Assembly: GCA_013215655.1 (NCBI GenBank)
Contig: JABSOX010000053.1
Span: 1-39,932, forward strand
DNA: 39,932 nucleotides
Source: Colwellia sp.
GTDB lineage: Bacteria > Pseudomonadota > Gammaproteobacteria > Enterobacterales > Alteromonadaceae
Direction: 5' to 3'
Shown: positions 17,780 to 25,821 of the stretch, piece after piece
Layout: the number at the start of each line of letters is the position of its first letter
How positions within the stretch are numbered: position 1 is the first letter of the stretch
Program-made: the position numbers and the translations under genes
The notes under the pieces: model-generated
What the model was told of the DNA's origin: nothing
The model's database searches: none
Seen by the model: the letters and a program-made list of their open reading frames with translations, nothing else

Positions 17780-19909
17780 ATGTCATTTGAGCAAGATGAA
17801 GAAATTCTTCAGGATTTTCTGATTGAAGCGGGTGAAATACTTGAGTTATTATCAGAGCAACTTGTCGAACTTGAAAACGATCCAGATAATGCAGATTTAC
17901 TTAATGCAATATTTAGAGGTTTTCATACGGTAAAAGGTGGTGCTGGTTTTCTTGCATTAAAGGACCTTGTTGATGTTTGTCATGGTGCTGAAAATATATT
18001 TGATTTATTAAGAAATAATCAACGCTCAGTAACATCATCACTGATGGATGTTATTTTACAAGCAACCGATTCTATTAATGAAATGTTTGCTTTGGTGCAA
18101 GCGGGTGAACCTTTGCAACCAGCCCCTGCTGAATTAATTGCAGAATTAAATCGTTTAAGTGTGCCTGAAGGCGAAGAAAGTGCAGCACCTGGCGCTGTAG
18201 AGCCAGCAGCATCTTCACCTGAAGTTCAAAGTGCTTCATCAAGTGATGAAATGAGCGAAGATGAATTTGAACGGTTATTGGATGAATTACATGGCAGTGG
18301 CGGTGCAGCAAGTGTACCTGCAAAAGCGACTGAATCTACTCCAGCAGCAAACCCTGCATCAACCAATAGTAACGATATTTCTGATGAAGAATTTGAGTCT
18401 TTATTAGATGAATTACATGGCCAAGGGGCATTCTCTCCCGAAGTTAATAGCGCGCCAGCAGCAAGTGGGGCAGCTTCTTCTAATGAAATTGATGATGATG
18501 AATTTGAAAATCTGCTTGATGAGCTTCATGGCCGGGGTAAAGGGCCAAAAACTCAAGCAACGCCAGCTCAGCCTCAAGCCTCAGCTCCTGTAACGCCAGC
18601 TCCTGCAGCTAAAAAACCAGCACCTAAAGCTCCAGCTAAACCAGCTCCTGCAGCTAAGAAAGCAGTAGCTAAACCTGCCGCAAAAGATAAAAAAACGCCA
18701 ACTCCAGCCGTACAAGGTGAAACTACAGTACGTGTAGACACTAAACGACTTGATCAAATAATGAATATGGTTGGTGAATTAGTCTTGGTTCGTAATCGGC
18801 TAACAAGTTTGGGTATGACCAAAGATGATGAAGACCTAACCAAAGCAGTATCGAATCTTGATGCGGTAACTACTGATTTGCAAGGCGCGGTAATGAAAAC
18901 GCGTATGCAACCTATTAAAAAGGTGTTTGGGCGCTTTCCTCGAGTTGTTCGTGACTTAGCTCGTAGTTTAAAGAAAGAAATTAAACTTGTTCTTGAAGGT
19001 GAAGAAACAGATTTAGATAAAAATCTAGTTGAAGCGCTTGCCGACCCACTTGTACATTTAGTCAGAAACTCTGTTGATCATGGTATTGAAGAACCAGATG
19101 CTCGTGAAGCGATGGGAAAACCAAGAGAAGGTACTGTTGTTCTTGCTGCTTCACAAGAGGGCGATCATATATTACTGACCATTCGAGATGATGGTGCAGG
19201 TATGAATCCTGATAAATTAAAAGATATTGCGATCAGTCGAGGTGTGCTTGATGCTGATGCGGCTGCACGTATGTCTGACCGTGAGGCTTTTAGTCTGATT
19301 TTTGCTCCAGGATTCTCTACTAAAACAGAAATATCTGAAGTATCAGGCCGTGGCGTTGGTATGGATGTGGTTAAAACTAAGATCACTCAGCTCAACGGTA
19401 CAGTAAATATTGATTCTGAAATGGGTGTAGGTACTGTTTTAGAAATAAAAGTACCGCTGACGTTAGCAATATTACCGACTCTGATGGTTGTTGTTGGCAA
19501 ACAAACATTTGCATTACCTTTGGCGGGTGTAAATGAAATATTCCATTTAGATTTGACTAATACCAATAATGTCGATGGTCAGTTAACAATAATTGTTCGT
19601 GAAAAAGCGATCCCACTTTTCTATCTTGATCAATGGTTAGTAAGAAATTACGTTGAGAAGCCAAGAGATTCAGGACATGTCGTTATTGTCCAAGTAGGAA
19701 CTCAGCAGATAGGGTTTGTTGTTGATAGCTTAATTGGTCAAGAAGAGGTTGTTATTAAGCCACTTGACCGTTTATTACATGGTACACCAGGTATGGCAGG
19801 GGCAACAATAACCAGTGACGGCGGTATTGCATTGATTATTGATGTACCTAATATGTTGAAATACTACGCAAAAAAATCAGCGGTTAATAAGAAACTACGC
19901 TCAAAATAA
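17780..19909 (+). CDS. cheA: Chemotaxis histidine kinase CheA with triple acidic repeat
   Basis: 709 residues. CheA phosphorylates CheY and CheB in the chemoreceptor array. The HPt domain carries His49 (FRGFHTVKGGAGF). A normal P2 domain is not evident; residues 155-253 hold three copies of DEFExLLDELHG (at 161-172, 203-214 and 240-251), then a Pro/Ala/Lys-rich linker to about 310. P3 dimerisation follows (LDQIMNMVGELVLVRNRL). P4 has HLVRNSVDHGIEEP, DDGAGMN and GRGVGMDVVKTKI. The C-terminus is a CheW-like P5. In Vibrio the P1-P3 segment is the LID that binds ParC/ParP, and both genes are present here at 22801-24400. AGGAGTT precedes the ATG. Confidence 0.96.
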   Translation: MSFEQDEEILQDFLIEAGEILELLSEQLVELENDPDNADLLNAIFRGFHTVKGGAGFLALKDLVDVCHGAENIFDLLRNNQRSVTSSLMDVILQATDSINEMFALVQAGEPLQPAPAELIAELNRLSVPEGEESAAPGAVEPAASSPEVQSASSSDEMSEDEFERLLDELHGSGGAASVPAKATESTPAANPASTNSNDISDEEFESLLDELHGQGAFSPEVNSAPAASGAASSNEIDDDEFENLLDELHGRGKGPKTQATPAQPQASAPVTPAPAAKKPAPKAPAKPAPAAKKAVAKPAAKDKKTPTPAVQGETTVRVDTKRLDQIMNMVGELVLVRNRLTSLGMTKDDEDLTKAVSNLDAVTTDLQGAVMKTRMQPIKKVFGRFPRVVRDLARSLKKEIKLVLEGEETDLDKNLVEALADPLVHLVRNSVDHGIEEPDAREAMGKPREGTVVLAASQEGDHILLTIRDDGAGMNPDKLKDIAISRGVLDADAAARMSDREAFSLIFAPGFSTKTEISEVSGRGVGMDVVKTKITQLNGTVNIDSEMGVGTVLEIKVPLTLAILPTLMVVVGKQTFALPLAGVNEIFHLDLTNTNNVDGQLTIIVREKAIPLFYLDQWLVRNYVEKPRDSGHVVIVQVGTQQIGFVVDSLIGQEEVVIKPLDRLLHGTPGMAGATITSDGGIALIIDVPNMLKYYAKKSAVNKKLRSK
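18242..18532 (+). repeat. Triple protein repeat region within cheA
   Basis: Three degenerate copies, each coding about 18 residues ending DELHG, start at 18242, 18368 and 18479. Cores are MSEDEFERLLDELHG, ISDEEFESLLDELHG and IDDDEFENLLDELHG, with spacers of 24 and 19 residues rich in Ala, Ser and Pro. Spacers differ while cores are kept, indicating selection on the motif rather than a recent DNA duplication. Confidence 0.85.
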
Positions 19910-19920
19910 AGAGAGAGTAA

Positions 19921-21111
19921 ATGGCCTATAAGGTATTGGTTGTTGATGATTCAAGTTTTTTTCGACGCCGTGTAACGGACATTTTAAATAATGATCCTAA
20001 ATTAACTGTAATTGATGTCGCAGTAAACGGTATTGATGCTGTTGAAAAAGCGAAAACCTTAAAGCCTGATGTGATCACCATGGACATCGAAATGCCGCTT
20101 CTTAATGGAATTGAAGCGGTAAAGCAGATTATGGCGAATTCACCAACCGCGATATTAATGTTTTCATCATTAACCCATCAAGGGGCAAAAGCAACATTAG
20201 ATGCATTAGATGCTGGTGCTTTAGATTTTCTTCCTAAAAAATTCAATGAAATTGCCAAAACCACCGAAGATGCTGGTGCATTATTACGTCAACGTGTATT
20301 GCAAATAGCACGAAAAAGCGGTGTTGGCATGCGTAAACTACAGAGTACGCTAAGTAGCGAAAGCCGCTTTTCACCTCAGAAACATGTTTCACCTCTGCAA
20401 CCGATTAAACGCCCGGTTACATTAACTTCAGCATTACAAAAAAGAACACTTCTTGACAGTAAAACGAGTTCAATATTATCAAAAGAAATAATAAAAGAAA
20501 TACCAAAACAACTTAAACGTAGCTCAGGTAAAAAATATAAACTGCTGGCGATAGGTACATCTACTGGTGGTCCTGTTGCTCTACAAAAAATATTAACTCA
20601 GCTTCCTGCTGACTTTCCGTTGCCTATTATACTTGTGCAACATATGCCAGCAACGTTCACTCATGCTTTTGCCAATCGATTAAATTCTTTGTGCAAAATA
20701 TCAGTAAAAGAAGCAAGTGATGGAGACATATTAAAACCTGGCTGTGCTTATTTAGCTCCGGGAGGATGTCAAATGATACTTGATGGCACGGAAAGTCACG
20801 CAAAATTAAAAGTACTTGAAGATACTTCAACACGCATTGCTTTTAAACCGAGTGTTGATGTGAGTTTTGGTTCAGCCGCAAAAATTTATAAAGGCTCCGT
20901 ATTAGGAATCATACTCACGGGTATGGGCTCTGATGGTAAAGAGGGCGCAAGAATGCTAAAAAATACGGGTGCAACCATATGGGCGCAAGATGAAGAATCG
21001 TGTGTAGTTTATGGTATGCCACAAGCAGTAGCTAAAGCTGGTATTTCAGAGTTGTCTTTATCCATTAATGAAATAACACCATCAATTTTAAAGGAAATTG
21101 CACATGGATAA
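19921..21111 (+). CDS. cheB: Chemoreceptor methylesterase/deamidase CheB
   Basis: 396 residues, longer than enteric CheB (349) because of an extended linker. CheB, activated by CheA, removes methyl groups from chemoreceptors for adaptation. The receiver domain holds Asp9-Asp10 and the acceptor Asp55 ([11 protein letters not shown]). A basic, Ser-rich linker spans about 140-200. The C-terminal esterase carries the triad Ser214 (GTSTGG), His241 (VQHMPATFT) and Asp338 (GMGSDGKEG). AGAGAGTAA precedes the ATG, 11 bases after cheA. Its end overlaps the motC start by eight bases. No cheR is in the window. Confidence 0.96.
   Translation: MAYKVLVVDDSSFFRRRVTDILNNDPKLTVIDVAVNGIDAVEKAKTLKPDVITMDIEMPLLNGIEAVKQIMANSPTAILMFSSLTHQGAKATLDALDAGALDFLPKKFNEIAKTTEDAGALLRQRVLQIARKSGVGMRKLQSTLSSESRFSPQKHVSPLQPIKRPVTLTSALQKRTLLDSKTSSILSKEIIKEIPKQLKRSSGKKYKLLAIGTSTGGPVALQKILTQLPADFPLPIILVQHMPATFTHAFANRLNSLCKISVKEASDGDILKPGCAYLAPGGCQMILDGTESHAKLKVLEDTSTRIAFKPSVDVSFGSAAKIYKGSVLGIILTGMGSDGKEGARMLKNTGATIWAQDEESCVVYGMPQAVAKAGISELSLSINEITPSILKEIAHG
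21091..21096 (+). promoter_or_regulatory. Ribosome binding site that decides the motC start
   Basis: AAGGAA inside the end of cheB lies seven bases before ATG 21104. A TTG two codons earlier (21098) would be only one base from this site, so the ATG is preferred. Confidence 0.65.
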
Positions 21112-21850
21112 GCTGAGTATTATTGGTATCTCAATTGCGATACTGGCTATTTATGTTGGCTTTAGTTTAGATGGCGGTTCAGTATCTGCTTTACTTGAGC
21201 TTCCTGCTTTTCTTATTGTTTTTGGCGGAACGCTAGGCGCCGTAATGTTGCAGTCATCGCAACAACAATTTTTACACGCCATGTCTTTACTTAAATGGAT
21301 TATATATCCGCCGAAATATGATGTTGATGAAGGTATTGAGTCAATGACCTCTTGGGCTGAGCAGGCGCGTGAGTCAGGTTATTTAGTTTTAGAAAATATC
21401 GCTATTGAAGAACGAGAGCCTTATGTTAATAAAGCGCTAAATTCACTTGTCGATGGTATTGATATACATGATTTTAGAGCATCACTAGAGTTAGATTTAG
21501 ATATTTATCGTGAGCACAATTTGCGCTCTGCTCATATATTTGAATCCATGGGTGGATATAGCCCAACGATTGGGATATTGGGTGCGGTATTAGGGCTTAT
21601 TCATGCGATGACAAACTTAAGTGATCCCACTATGTTAGGGCAAGGTATTGCCACTGCTTTTGTTGCCACTATCTATGGGGTTGGATTTGCGAACTTATTA
21701 TATTTACCGATAGCAAATAAAATAAAGGCGATTGTCCATAAACAGACCATGTATAGAGAGATGATCGCCGAAGGGTTAATTGGCATAGCTAACGCTGAAA
21801 ACCCTTATGCTATTCGTAATCGATTATCGGCATTTAGGTTAGAACAGTGA
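21104..21850 (+). CDS. motC: Flagellar stator subunit MotC (MotA family)
   Basis: 248 residues from ATG 21104. MotA-family proteins form the pentameric ion-conducting ring of the stator that pushes on FliG. Four membrane helices are visible: about 4-21 and 27-47, then two after a large cytoplasmic loop, at about 150-170 ([16 protein letters not shown], with the conserved Pro-Thr) and 178-200. Basic/acidic loop residues for FliG contact lie between. Placement directly after cheB and before a MotB homologue matches motC-motD of Pseudomonas rather than the stand-alone motAB/pomAB pair. The start overlaps cheB; the end overlaps motD by four bases (GTGA). Confidence 0.9.
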   Translation: MDKLSIIGISIAILAIYVGFSLDGGSVSALLELPAFLIVFGGTLGAVMLQSSQQQFLHAMSLLKWIIYPPKYDVDEGIESMTSWAEQARESGYLVLENIAIEEREPYVNKALNSLVDGIDIHDFRASLELDLDIYREHNLRSAHIFESMGGYSPTIGILGAVLGLIHAMTNLSDPTMLGQGIATAFVATIYGVGFANLLYLPIANKIKAIVHKQTMYREMIAEGLIGIANAENPYAIRNRLSAFRLEQ

Positions 21851-22710
21851 GACGTGTTCGTAGTCGTCGACATCAGGTAGAACATGACGATGTGCATCGT
21901 TGGTTAGTCTCTTATGCTGATTACATGACGCTACTTTTTGCTTTGTTTGTCGTTTTGTATGCAATGGCGATGGTTAACGAAAAGCAGTTTGAATCGGTTA
22001 CCGACTCGCTTGGGCGTGTATTTCAGGCAGATAAAGATAAACCTAAAAATCTGGGTCATGGTGATGATATTTTGTCGGTGAATACCTCAAATACCAGTGA
22101 GATCCTGTACGGAAATAAAGTCTTAGATGCAACGGGACCCGAATTAGTTGATAGCGATATCAATCTGTCTAATGTGTCTGATAGTGAAATAGGGACTAAT
22201 TTATCTTCAATTCAATCCGAATTACATACGGCATTATATGATTTAGTTGAGTCTGGTTTTGCCCGATTACAAATCGATGGTGACTGGCTTGAAATTGAAT
22301 TAAATAGCGGCTTTTTATTTCCAAGTGGCTCATCATCGGCAACCAATGCAGCTAAAGAGGTGATGGCGGTAATATATGGAGTCGTTGGCAAGACCAGTAA
22401 TTTTATTCGTATCAGAGGCTATACTGATAACCAACCGATAAGTAATGAGTTTTTTTCCTCAAATTGGGAGTTATCAGTTTATAGAGCGACGGCTATTCTA
22501 CGTATTTTGGAATCATTAAATACCTCTCCGGCTAGAATGGCAATTGAGGCATATGGTGAATATTACCCTATAGCAGATAATAGCAGTGTAGAAGGTCGAG
22601 CAAAAAATCGCCGAGTTGTTATCGCAATTTCAAAATACGGATTAGAAAGCGAAAATTTATTGAAAATATCAGAGGCAGAAAAGCTTAAAGAAAAAGTTGA
22701 ATCAAACTAG
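21847..22710 (+). CDS. motD: Flagellar stator subunit MotD (MotB family)
   Basis: 287 residues from GTG 21847, overlapping the motC stop as GTGA. MotB-family proteins anchor the stator to peptidoglycan and carry the ion-binding Asp. A basic cytoplasmic N-terminus precedes one membrane helix (about 22-42) with Asp25 in YADYMTLLFALF, the equivalent of the essential MotB Asp. A plug and linker region (about 45-120) leads to an OmpA-like peptidoglycan-binding domain with IRGYTDNQPIS and GRAKNRRVVIAI. The family's use of protons versus sodium cannot be read confidently from the sequence. A 90-base gap follows before parC. Confidence 0.91.
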   Translation: MRRVRSRRHQVEHDDVHRWLVSYADYMTLLFALFVVLYAMAMVNEKQFESVTDSLGRVFQADKDKPKNLGHGDDILSVNTSNTSEILYGNKVLDATGPELVDSDINLSNVSDSEIGTNLSSIQSELHTALYDLVESGFARLQIDGDWLEIELNSGFLFPSGSSSATNAAKEVMAVIYGVVGKTSNFIRIRGYTDNQPISNEFFSSNWELSVYRATAILRILESLNTSPARMAIEAYGEYYPIADNSSVEGRAKNRRVVIAISKYGLESENLLKISEAEKLKEKVESN

Positions 22711-22800
22711 TTAGCTCGTGATATTAACATCAAACACGCCATGTAGTGGCATGTATAAAGATGCGCATCAGCTTTATTAAAACATAAATAGGATTATCTT

Positions 22801-23577
22801 TTGGTTGTTTGGACGGTTGCAAATCAAAAAGGTGGTGTTGGTAAAACCACTACCACTATTGCCCTAGGTGGCTTATTGGCTGAACAAGGCCATCGAGTAT
22901 TGCTTGTGGATACTGATCCCCATGCATCATTAAGTTATTATTTTGGTATAGAATCTGAAGACCTTGAGCTAAGTGTTTATAATCTATTTGTTACAGTTTC
23001 AACAAAAGAACAAATATTGCAAAGTTTATGTCCAACTCAATATGAAAACATTGATATATTACCTGCAACGATGGGCTTAGCTACGTTAGACCGCTCGTTA
23101 GGCACTAAAGGTGGCATGGGCTTAGTTCTTAAAAAAGCAATGAACTTATTAGTAAATGAATACGACTATGTTCTCATGGATTGTCCGCCGGTATTAGGTG
23201 TTTTAATGGTTAATGCCTTAGCGGCTTCGGATCGTATTATTGTGCCAATGCAGACTGAATTTCTGGCGCTTAAAGGCTTAGATCGTATGATGAAAACAAT
23301 GGAAATAATGCAAGGCGAACAAACAAAGCCATTCAAATATACGATTGTGCCAACTATGTTTGATAAGCGAACTAAAGCCTCAATATTAACATACCGTAAA
23401 TTACAAGAATTATATCGTGAAAAAGTATGGCCGGGTGTAATTCCTATTGATACCAATTTTAGAAATGCGAGTGCAGCGAGTAAAGTGCCATCGGACTATT
23501 CAGCTTCATCTCGAGGTGTTTTTGCCTATAAAAAATTATTAGAGTTTTTGTTTGAAATGCAGAGAAAGGAAAAGTAA
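22801..23577 (+). CDS. parC: ParA-like polar array partition ATPase ParC
   Basis: 258 residues from a TTG (MVVWTVANQKGGVGKTTTT), with AGGATT ahead of it. The deviant Walker A lies at residues 10-17, VDTDPHASLSYYFG supplies the Walker A' region and DCPPVLGVLMVNAL the switch. It belongs to the ParA/MinD superfamily; the location between motD and a CheW-domain gene identifies the ParC type that positions chemosensory arrays at the cell pole in Vibrio and Pseudomonas. It is unrelated to topoisomerase IV subunit ParC despite the shared name. The stop is five bases before parP, and parP's ribosome site lies within it. Confidence 0.87.
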   Translation: MVVWTVANQKGGVGKTTTTIALGGLLAEQGHRVLLVDTDPHASLSYYFGIESEDLELSVYNLFVTVSTKEQILQSLCPTQYENIDILPATMGLATLDRSLGTKGGMGLVLKKAMNLLVNEYDYVLMDCPPVLGVLMVNALAASDRIIVPMQTEFLALKGLDRMMKTMEIMQGEQTKPFKYTIVPTMFDKRTKASILTYRKLQELYREKVWPGVIPIDTNFRNASAASKVPSDYSASSRGVFAYKKLLEFLFEMQRKEK

Positions 23578-23581
23578 ATCT

Positions 23582-24400
23582 ATGAGTGACTCCTTACCTG
23601 CAAGTAAAAAATTGATGCAAAACTACTTATCTGAATTATTAACGGAAGATATAGTTGAACCGAAATTATCACCTTTAAATGAGACTAAAGAAAAAGATAA
23701 GTTAGAGAAATTATTACAAAAGGTCAGTGTTACTGAGCAGCATGATGAAAAAGCAGCTGATGTTATTGTTTCGCGTAAATCCTTACAAAAAACTACTCAG
23801 CAAGTTACTCAGCCAGCTTCTCCGCAAGTAATAGCAAAACAAACAAAAGTTAAAACAGCGATTAAGCAAGTCGATAAAGCTGAACCTAAGCTAGAGACTC
23901 GGAAAAGCCAAGGCGAAATATTAGTTAAGGTAGAGAAAGATTATCGAAAAGCGAGCTTTCAAGCGATGTTTTTTGATGTTGCTGGTTTAGTTATTGCGGT
24001 ACCTCTTGTTGAGCTTGGCGGAATTCATAATGTTGATTCAACAACACGTTTATTGGGCAAACCACAGTGGTTCAAAGGTGTTATGGTACACCGAGAAGAA
24101 AACATTAATGTGGTTGATACTGCTCAGTGGGTAATGCCGGAAAAGTGCAATGAATCACTAGTTGAATCGCTTGATTATCAATATGTTATAATGTTAAGTA
24201 ATAGCTCATGGGGATTACTGGCTGAGAACCTTGTTGATACTGTTACGCTCGAGCCTGAAGATGTTAAGTGGCTTGATGCACCTTCAAAAAGACCATGGTT
24301 AGCAGGTCTTGTGAAAGAGCGAATGTGTGCACTACTTGACGTTGAACAGCTTATTCAATTACTAAATGACGGTATGAATATTGAACAAATTGAAAGCTAA
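23582..24400 (+). CDS. parP: CheW-domain polar array protein ParP
   Basis: 272 residues from ATG 23582; an upstream TTG frame (23552) lies inside parC and is not preferred. ParP links ParC to CheA/MCP arrays and stops CheA dissociating from the pole. Residues 1-120 are charged, Gln/Lys/Thr-rich and likely disordered, fitting the ParC-binding tail. Residues from about 125 form a CheW-like (AIF) domain: FFDVAGLVIAVPLVELGGIH, GVMVHREENINVVDTAQWV and LLDVEQLIQLL. AAAGGA precedes the ATG at 11 bases. It sits between parC and cheW. The name follows from neighbours and domain. Confidence 0.85.
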   Translation: MSDSLPASKKLMQNYLSELLTEDIVEPKLSPLNETKEKDKLEKLLQKVSVTEQHDEKAADVIVSRKSLQKTTQQVTQPASPQVIAKQTKVKTAIKQVDKAEPKLETRKSQGEILVKVEKDYRKASFQAMFFDVAGLVIAVPLVELGGIHNVDSTTRLLGKPQWFKGVMVHREENINVVDTAQWVMPEKCNESLVESLDYQYVIMLSNSSWGLLAENLVDTVTLEPEDVKWLDAPSKRPWLAGLVKERMCALLDVEQLIQLLNDGMNIEQIES

Positions 24401-24485
24401 ATCTAAAGTCAAAAGTTGAAATTAACCAATATATTGTTAATAGACAGTATATTTTGAAAAAATGATTTATTAAGGGGCGAGCAGT

Positions 24486-24980
24486 ATGTCTGATGAAAGA
24501 CGAAATGCAAGTGATAAAGTAGATGACAATGACGAAGTACTACAATGGGTTACATTCAAACTAGATAGTGAAACTTACGGCATAAACGTTATGCAAGTAC
24601 AAGAAGTTTTACGTTATAGTGAAATAGCACCCGTTCCTGGTGCGCCGACGTATGTATTAGGTATTATTAATTTACGTGGTAACGTTGTTACTGTTATCGA
24701 TACTCGTACTCGTTTTGGTCTTGAAACATCGGAAGTTACTGATAATACCCGAGTGGTAATTATTGAGTCAGAAAAACAAGTTATTGGTATTTTAGTTGAT
24801 AGTGTTGCTGAAGTTGTGTATTTGCGCGCATCTGAAATTGATGTTGCACCAAATGTTGGTAATGACGAGAGCGCTAAATTTATTCAAGGTGTTTCAAATA
24901 AAGATGGTCAGTTATTGATTTTAGTTGATTTGAATGAATTGCTTGCAGATGACGAATGGGATGAGATTAAACAGTTTTAA
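24486..24980 (+). CDS. cheW: Chemotaxis coupling protein CheW
   Basis: 164 residues, the usual CheW length. CheW bridges chemoreceptors and CheA in the hexagonal array. Signature stretches are LQWVTFKLDSETYGINVMQV, YVLGIINLRGNVVTVIDTR and IGILVDSVAEVVYL, the typical two-barrel fold. A strong AAGGGGCGAG lies nine bases before the ATG. It is 85 bases after parP, followed by a hairpin terminator candidate and a DUF2802 gene, so cheW probably closes the main chemotaxis transcript. Confidence 0.97.
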   Translation: MSDERRNASDKVDDNDEVLQWVTFKLDSETYGINVMQVQEVLRYSEIAPVPGAPTYVLGIINLRGNVVTVIDTRTRFGLETSEVTDNTRVVIIESEKQVIGILVDSVAEVVYLRASEIDVAPNVGNDESAKFIQGVSNKDGQLLILVDLNELLADDEWDEIKQF

Positions 24981-25031
24981 ATTAAATTATAGTAAGTTAA
25001 TTTAATTAGAAATTATCAAATAAGATATTTA

Positions 25032-25054
25032 AAAGCCTGCATTGCAGGCTTTCT
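25032..25054 (+). terminator. Hairpin terminator after cheW
   Basis: AAAGCCTGC at 25032-25040 pairs perfectly with GCAGGCTTT at 25044-25052 around an ATT loop, running into TTTCT. Stem strength and a short T-run support an intrinsic terminator between cheW and the DUF2802 gene. It ends only 15 bases before that gene's start, so it could also be an attenuator. Confidence 0.62.
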
Positions 25055-25069
25055 ATTGCAAGGTTGTTT

Positions 25070-25534
25070 ATGTCAGTAATGTATATCACATGGTTATTAG
25101 GGATTTTGTCTCTATTCACTTTGGTGGTTGTAATAGTATTATTTCGCCAAAATAAAAAATTGAGATTGAGCGTAAACCATATAGAAAATAATGCTCAAAC
25201 AAATGATATTTTAGTTACACAATTACAGGACTCTTTGACTGACTTATCAAAAATAACAGAGCAACAAAAACTAGCTCATGATGAGCAGCATAATGAACAT
25301 GCCCAAGTGAGTAAACAATTAGAATACCGTATAAAAACATTGCTACAACAACTAACCCAACAACAAGAGATCTTCGAACAATTTCAAAATCAACAGCCCG
25401 AAGACAAATTATATAGTCGAGCATTTAAACTGGCAGAATTAGGGGCCGATATTGAAGAGATCATGCGGGAGTGTGAAATTCCGCGAGCTGAAGCCGATAT
25501 GTTAATGTCAATGCATCAAAAGCGCATACGATAA
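25070..25534 (+). CDS. DUF2802 family protein of chemotaxis clusters
   Basis: 154 residues from ATG 25070 (GCAAGG just upstream; a TTG at 25064 is less well spaced). One membrane helix lies at about 5-25, followed by a long polar coiled-coil region rich in Gln, Asp and His. The C-terminal module contains AFKLAELGADIEEIMRECEI and AEADMLMSMHQKRIR, the DUF2802 region, with a helix-turn-helix-like look. Genes of this family follow cheW in Pseudomonas and related bacteria; their biochemical role is not known to me. It is separated from cheW by a hairpin and followed by a MITE-like element. Confidence 0.8.
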   Translation: MSVMYITWLLGILSLFTLVVVIVLFRQNKKLRLSVNHIENNAQTNDILVTQLQDSLTDLSKITEQQKLAHDEQHNEHAQVSKQLEYRIKTLLQQLTQQQEIFEQFQNQQPEDKLYSRAFKLAELGADIEEIMRECEIPRAEADMLMSMHQKRIR

Positions 25535-25536
25535 CC

Positions 25537-25700
25537 TATACCCGTTCCATTTGAAGATGCTCCCTTCGGGCAAGCCGAGAAAGACTCATCTCCTGCGTTA
25601 TTGATTTCGACAATATAATAACTATTATCTTCAATCAATGCCTTGTACCTGATCCTTTCTCGACCTGCTGAAATCTGTATCTTCAAGTGGAGCGGGAATG
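25537..25700 (+). repeat. MITE-like element, copy 2 (164 bp)
   Basis: It starts 3 bases after the DUF2802 stop. The ends are inverted repeats (TATACCCGTTCC at left; the right end reads CATTCCCGCTCC as reverse complement). The reverse complement of the right end matches the left end of copy 1 (4954-4985) at 24 of 32 positions. A 16-base identical internal block ATTATCTTCAATCAAT lies exactly 61 bases from the right end in both copies. CGAGAAAG at 25576-25583 pairs with CTTTCTCG at 25655-25662. Copy 2 lacks about 100 bases of the left-central part. Confidence 0.75.
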
Positions 25701-25713
25701 TTAGCTAAAAAAT

Positions 25714-25741
25714 CTTACACTTTTCTTACATCTATCTTCAT
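25714..25741 (+). promoter_or_regulatory. Triple 11-bp direct repeat upstream of mlaA
   Basis: CTTACA at 25714, CTTACA at 25725 and CTTCAT at 25736 recur at exactly one helical turn (11 bases). This geometry is typical of OmpR/PhoB-family response-regulator boxes, and the half-site resembles the CTTAA-type sites of PmrA/QseB regulators. A possible -10 (GATAAA or TAAACT, about 25750-25757) follows at the right distance for activator replacement of a -35. No regulator gene is in the window. Confidence 0.45.
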
Positions 25742-25821
25742 TTTTCCGTGATAAACTGCGCGCATAAAAAGTGCAAAAAAAATCAGTATGTTCATTAGCA
25801 AAAGTTCAGGAAACTCTCTTC

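Noticed and set aside
22751-22775. TGGCAT...ATGCG before parC as a sigma-54 site
   Set aside because: GG-to-GC spacing is 13 bases and there is no TTGC element.
25771-25821. Longer mlaA start at GTG 25771
   Set aside because: It would put 17 polar residues before the lipoprotein signal; the GTG at 25822 has a ribosome site and gives a normal signal peptide.
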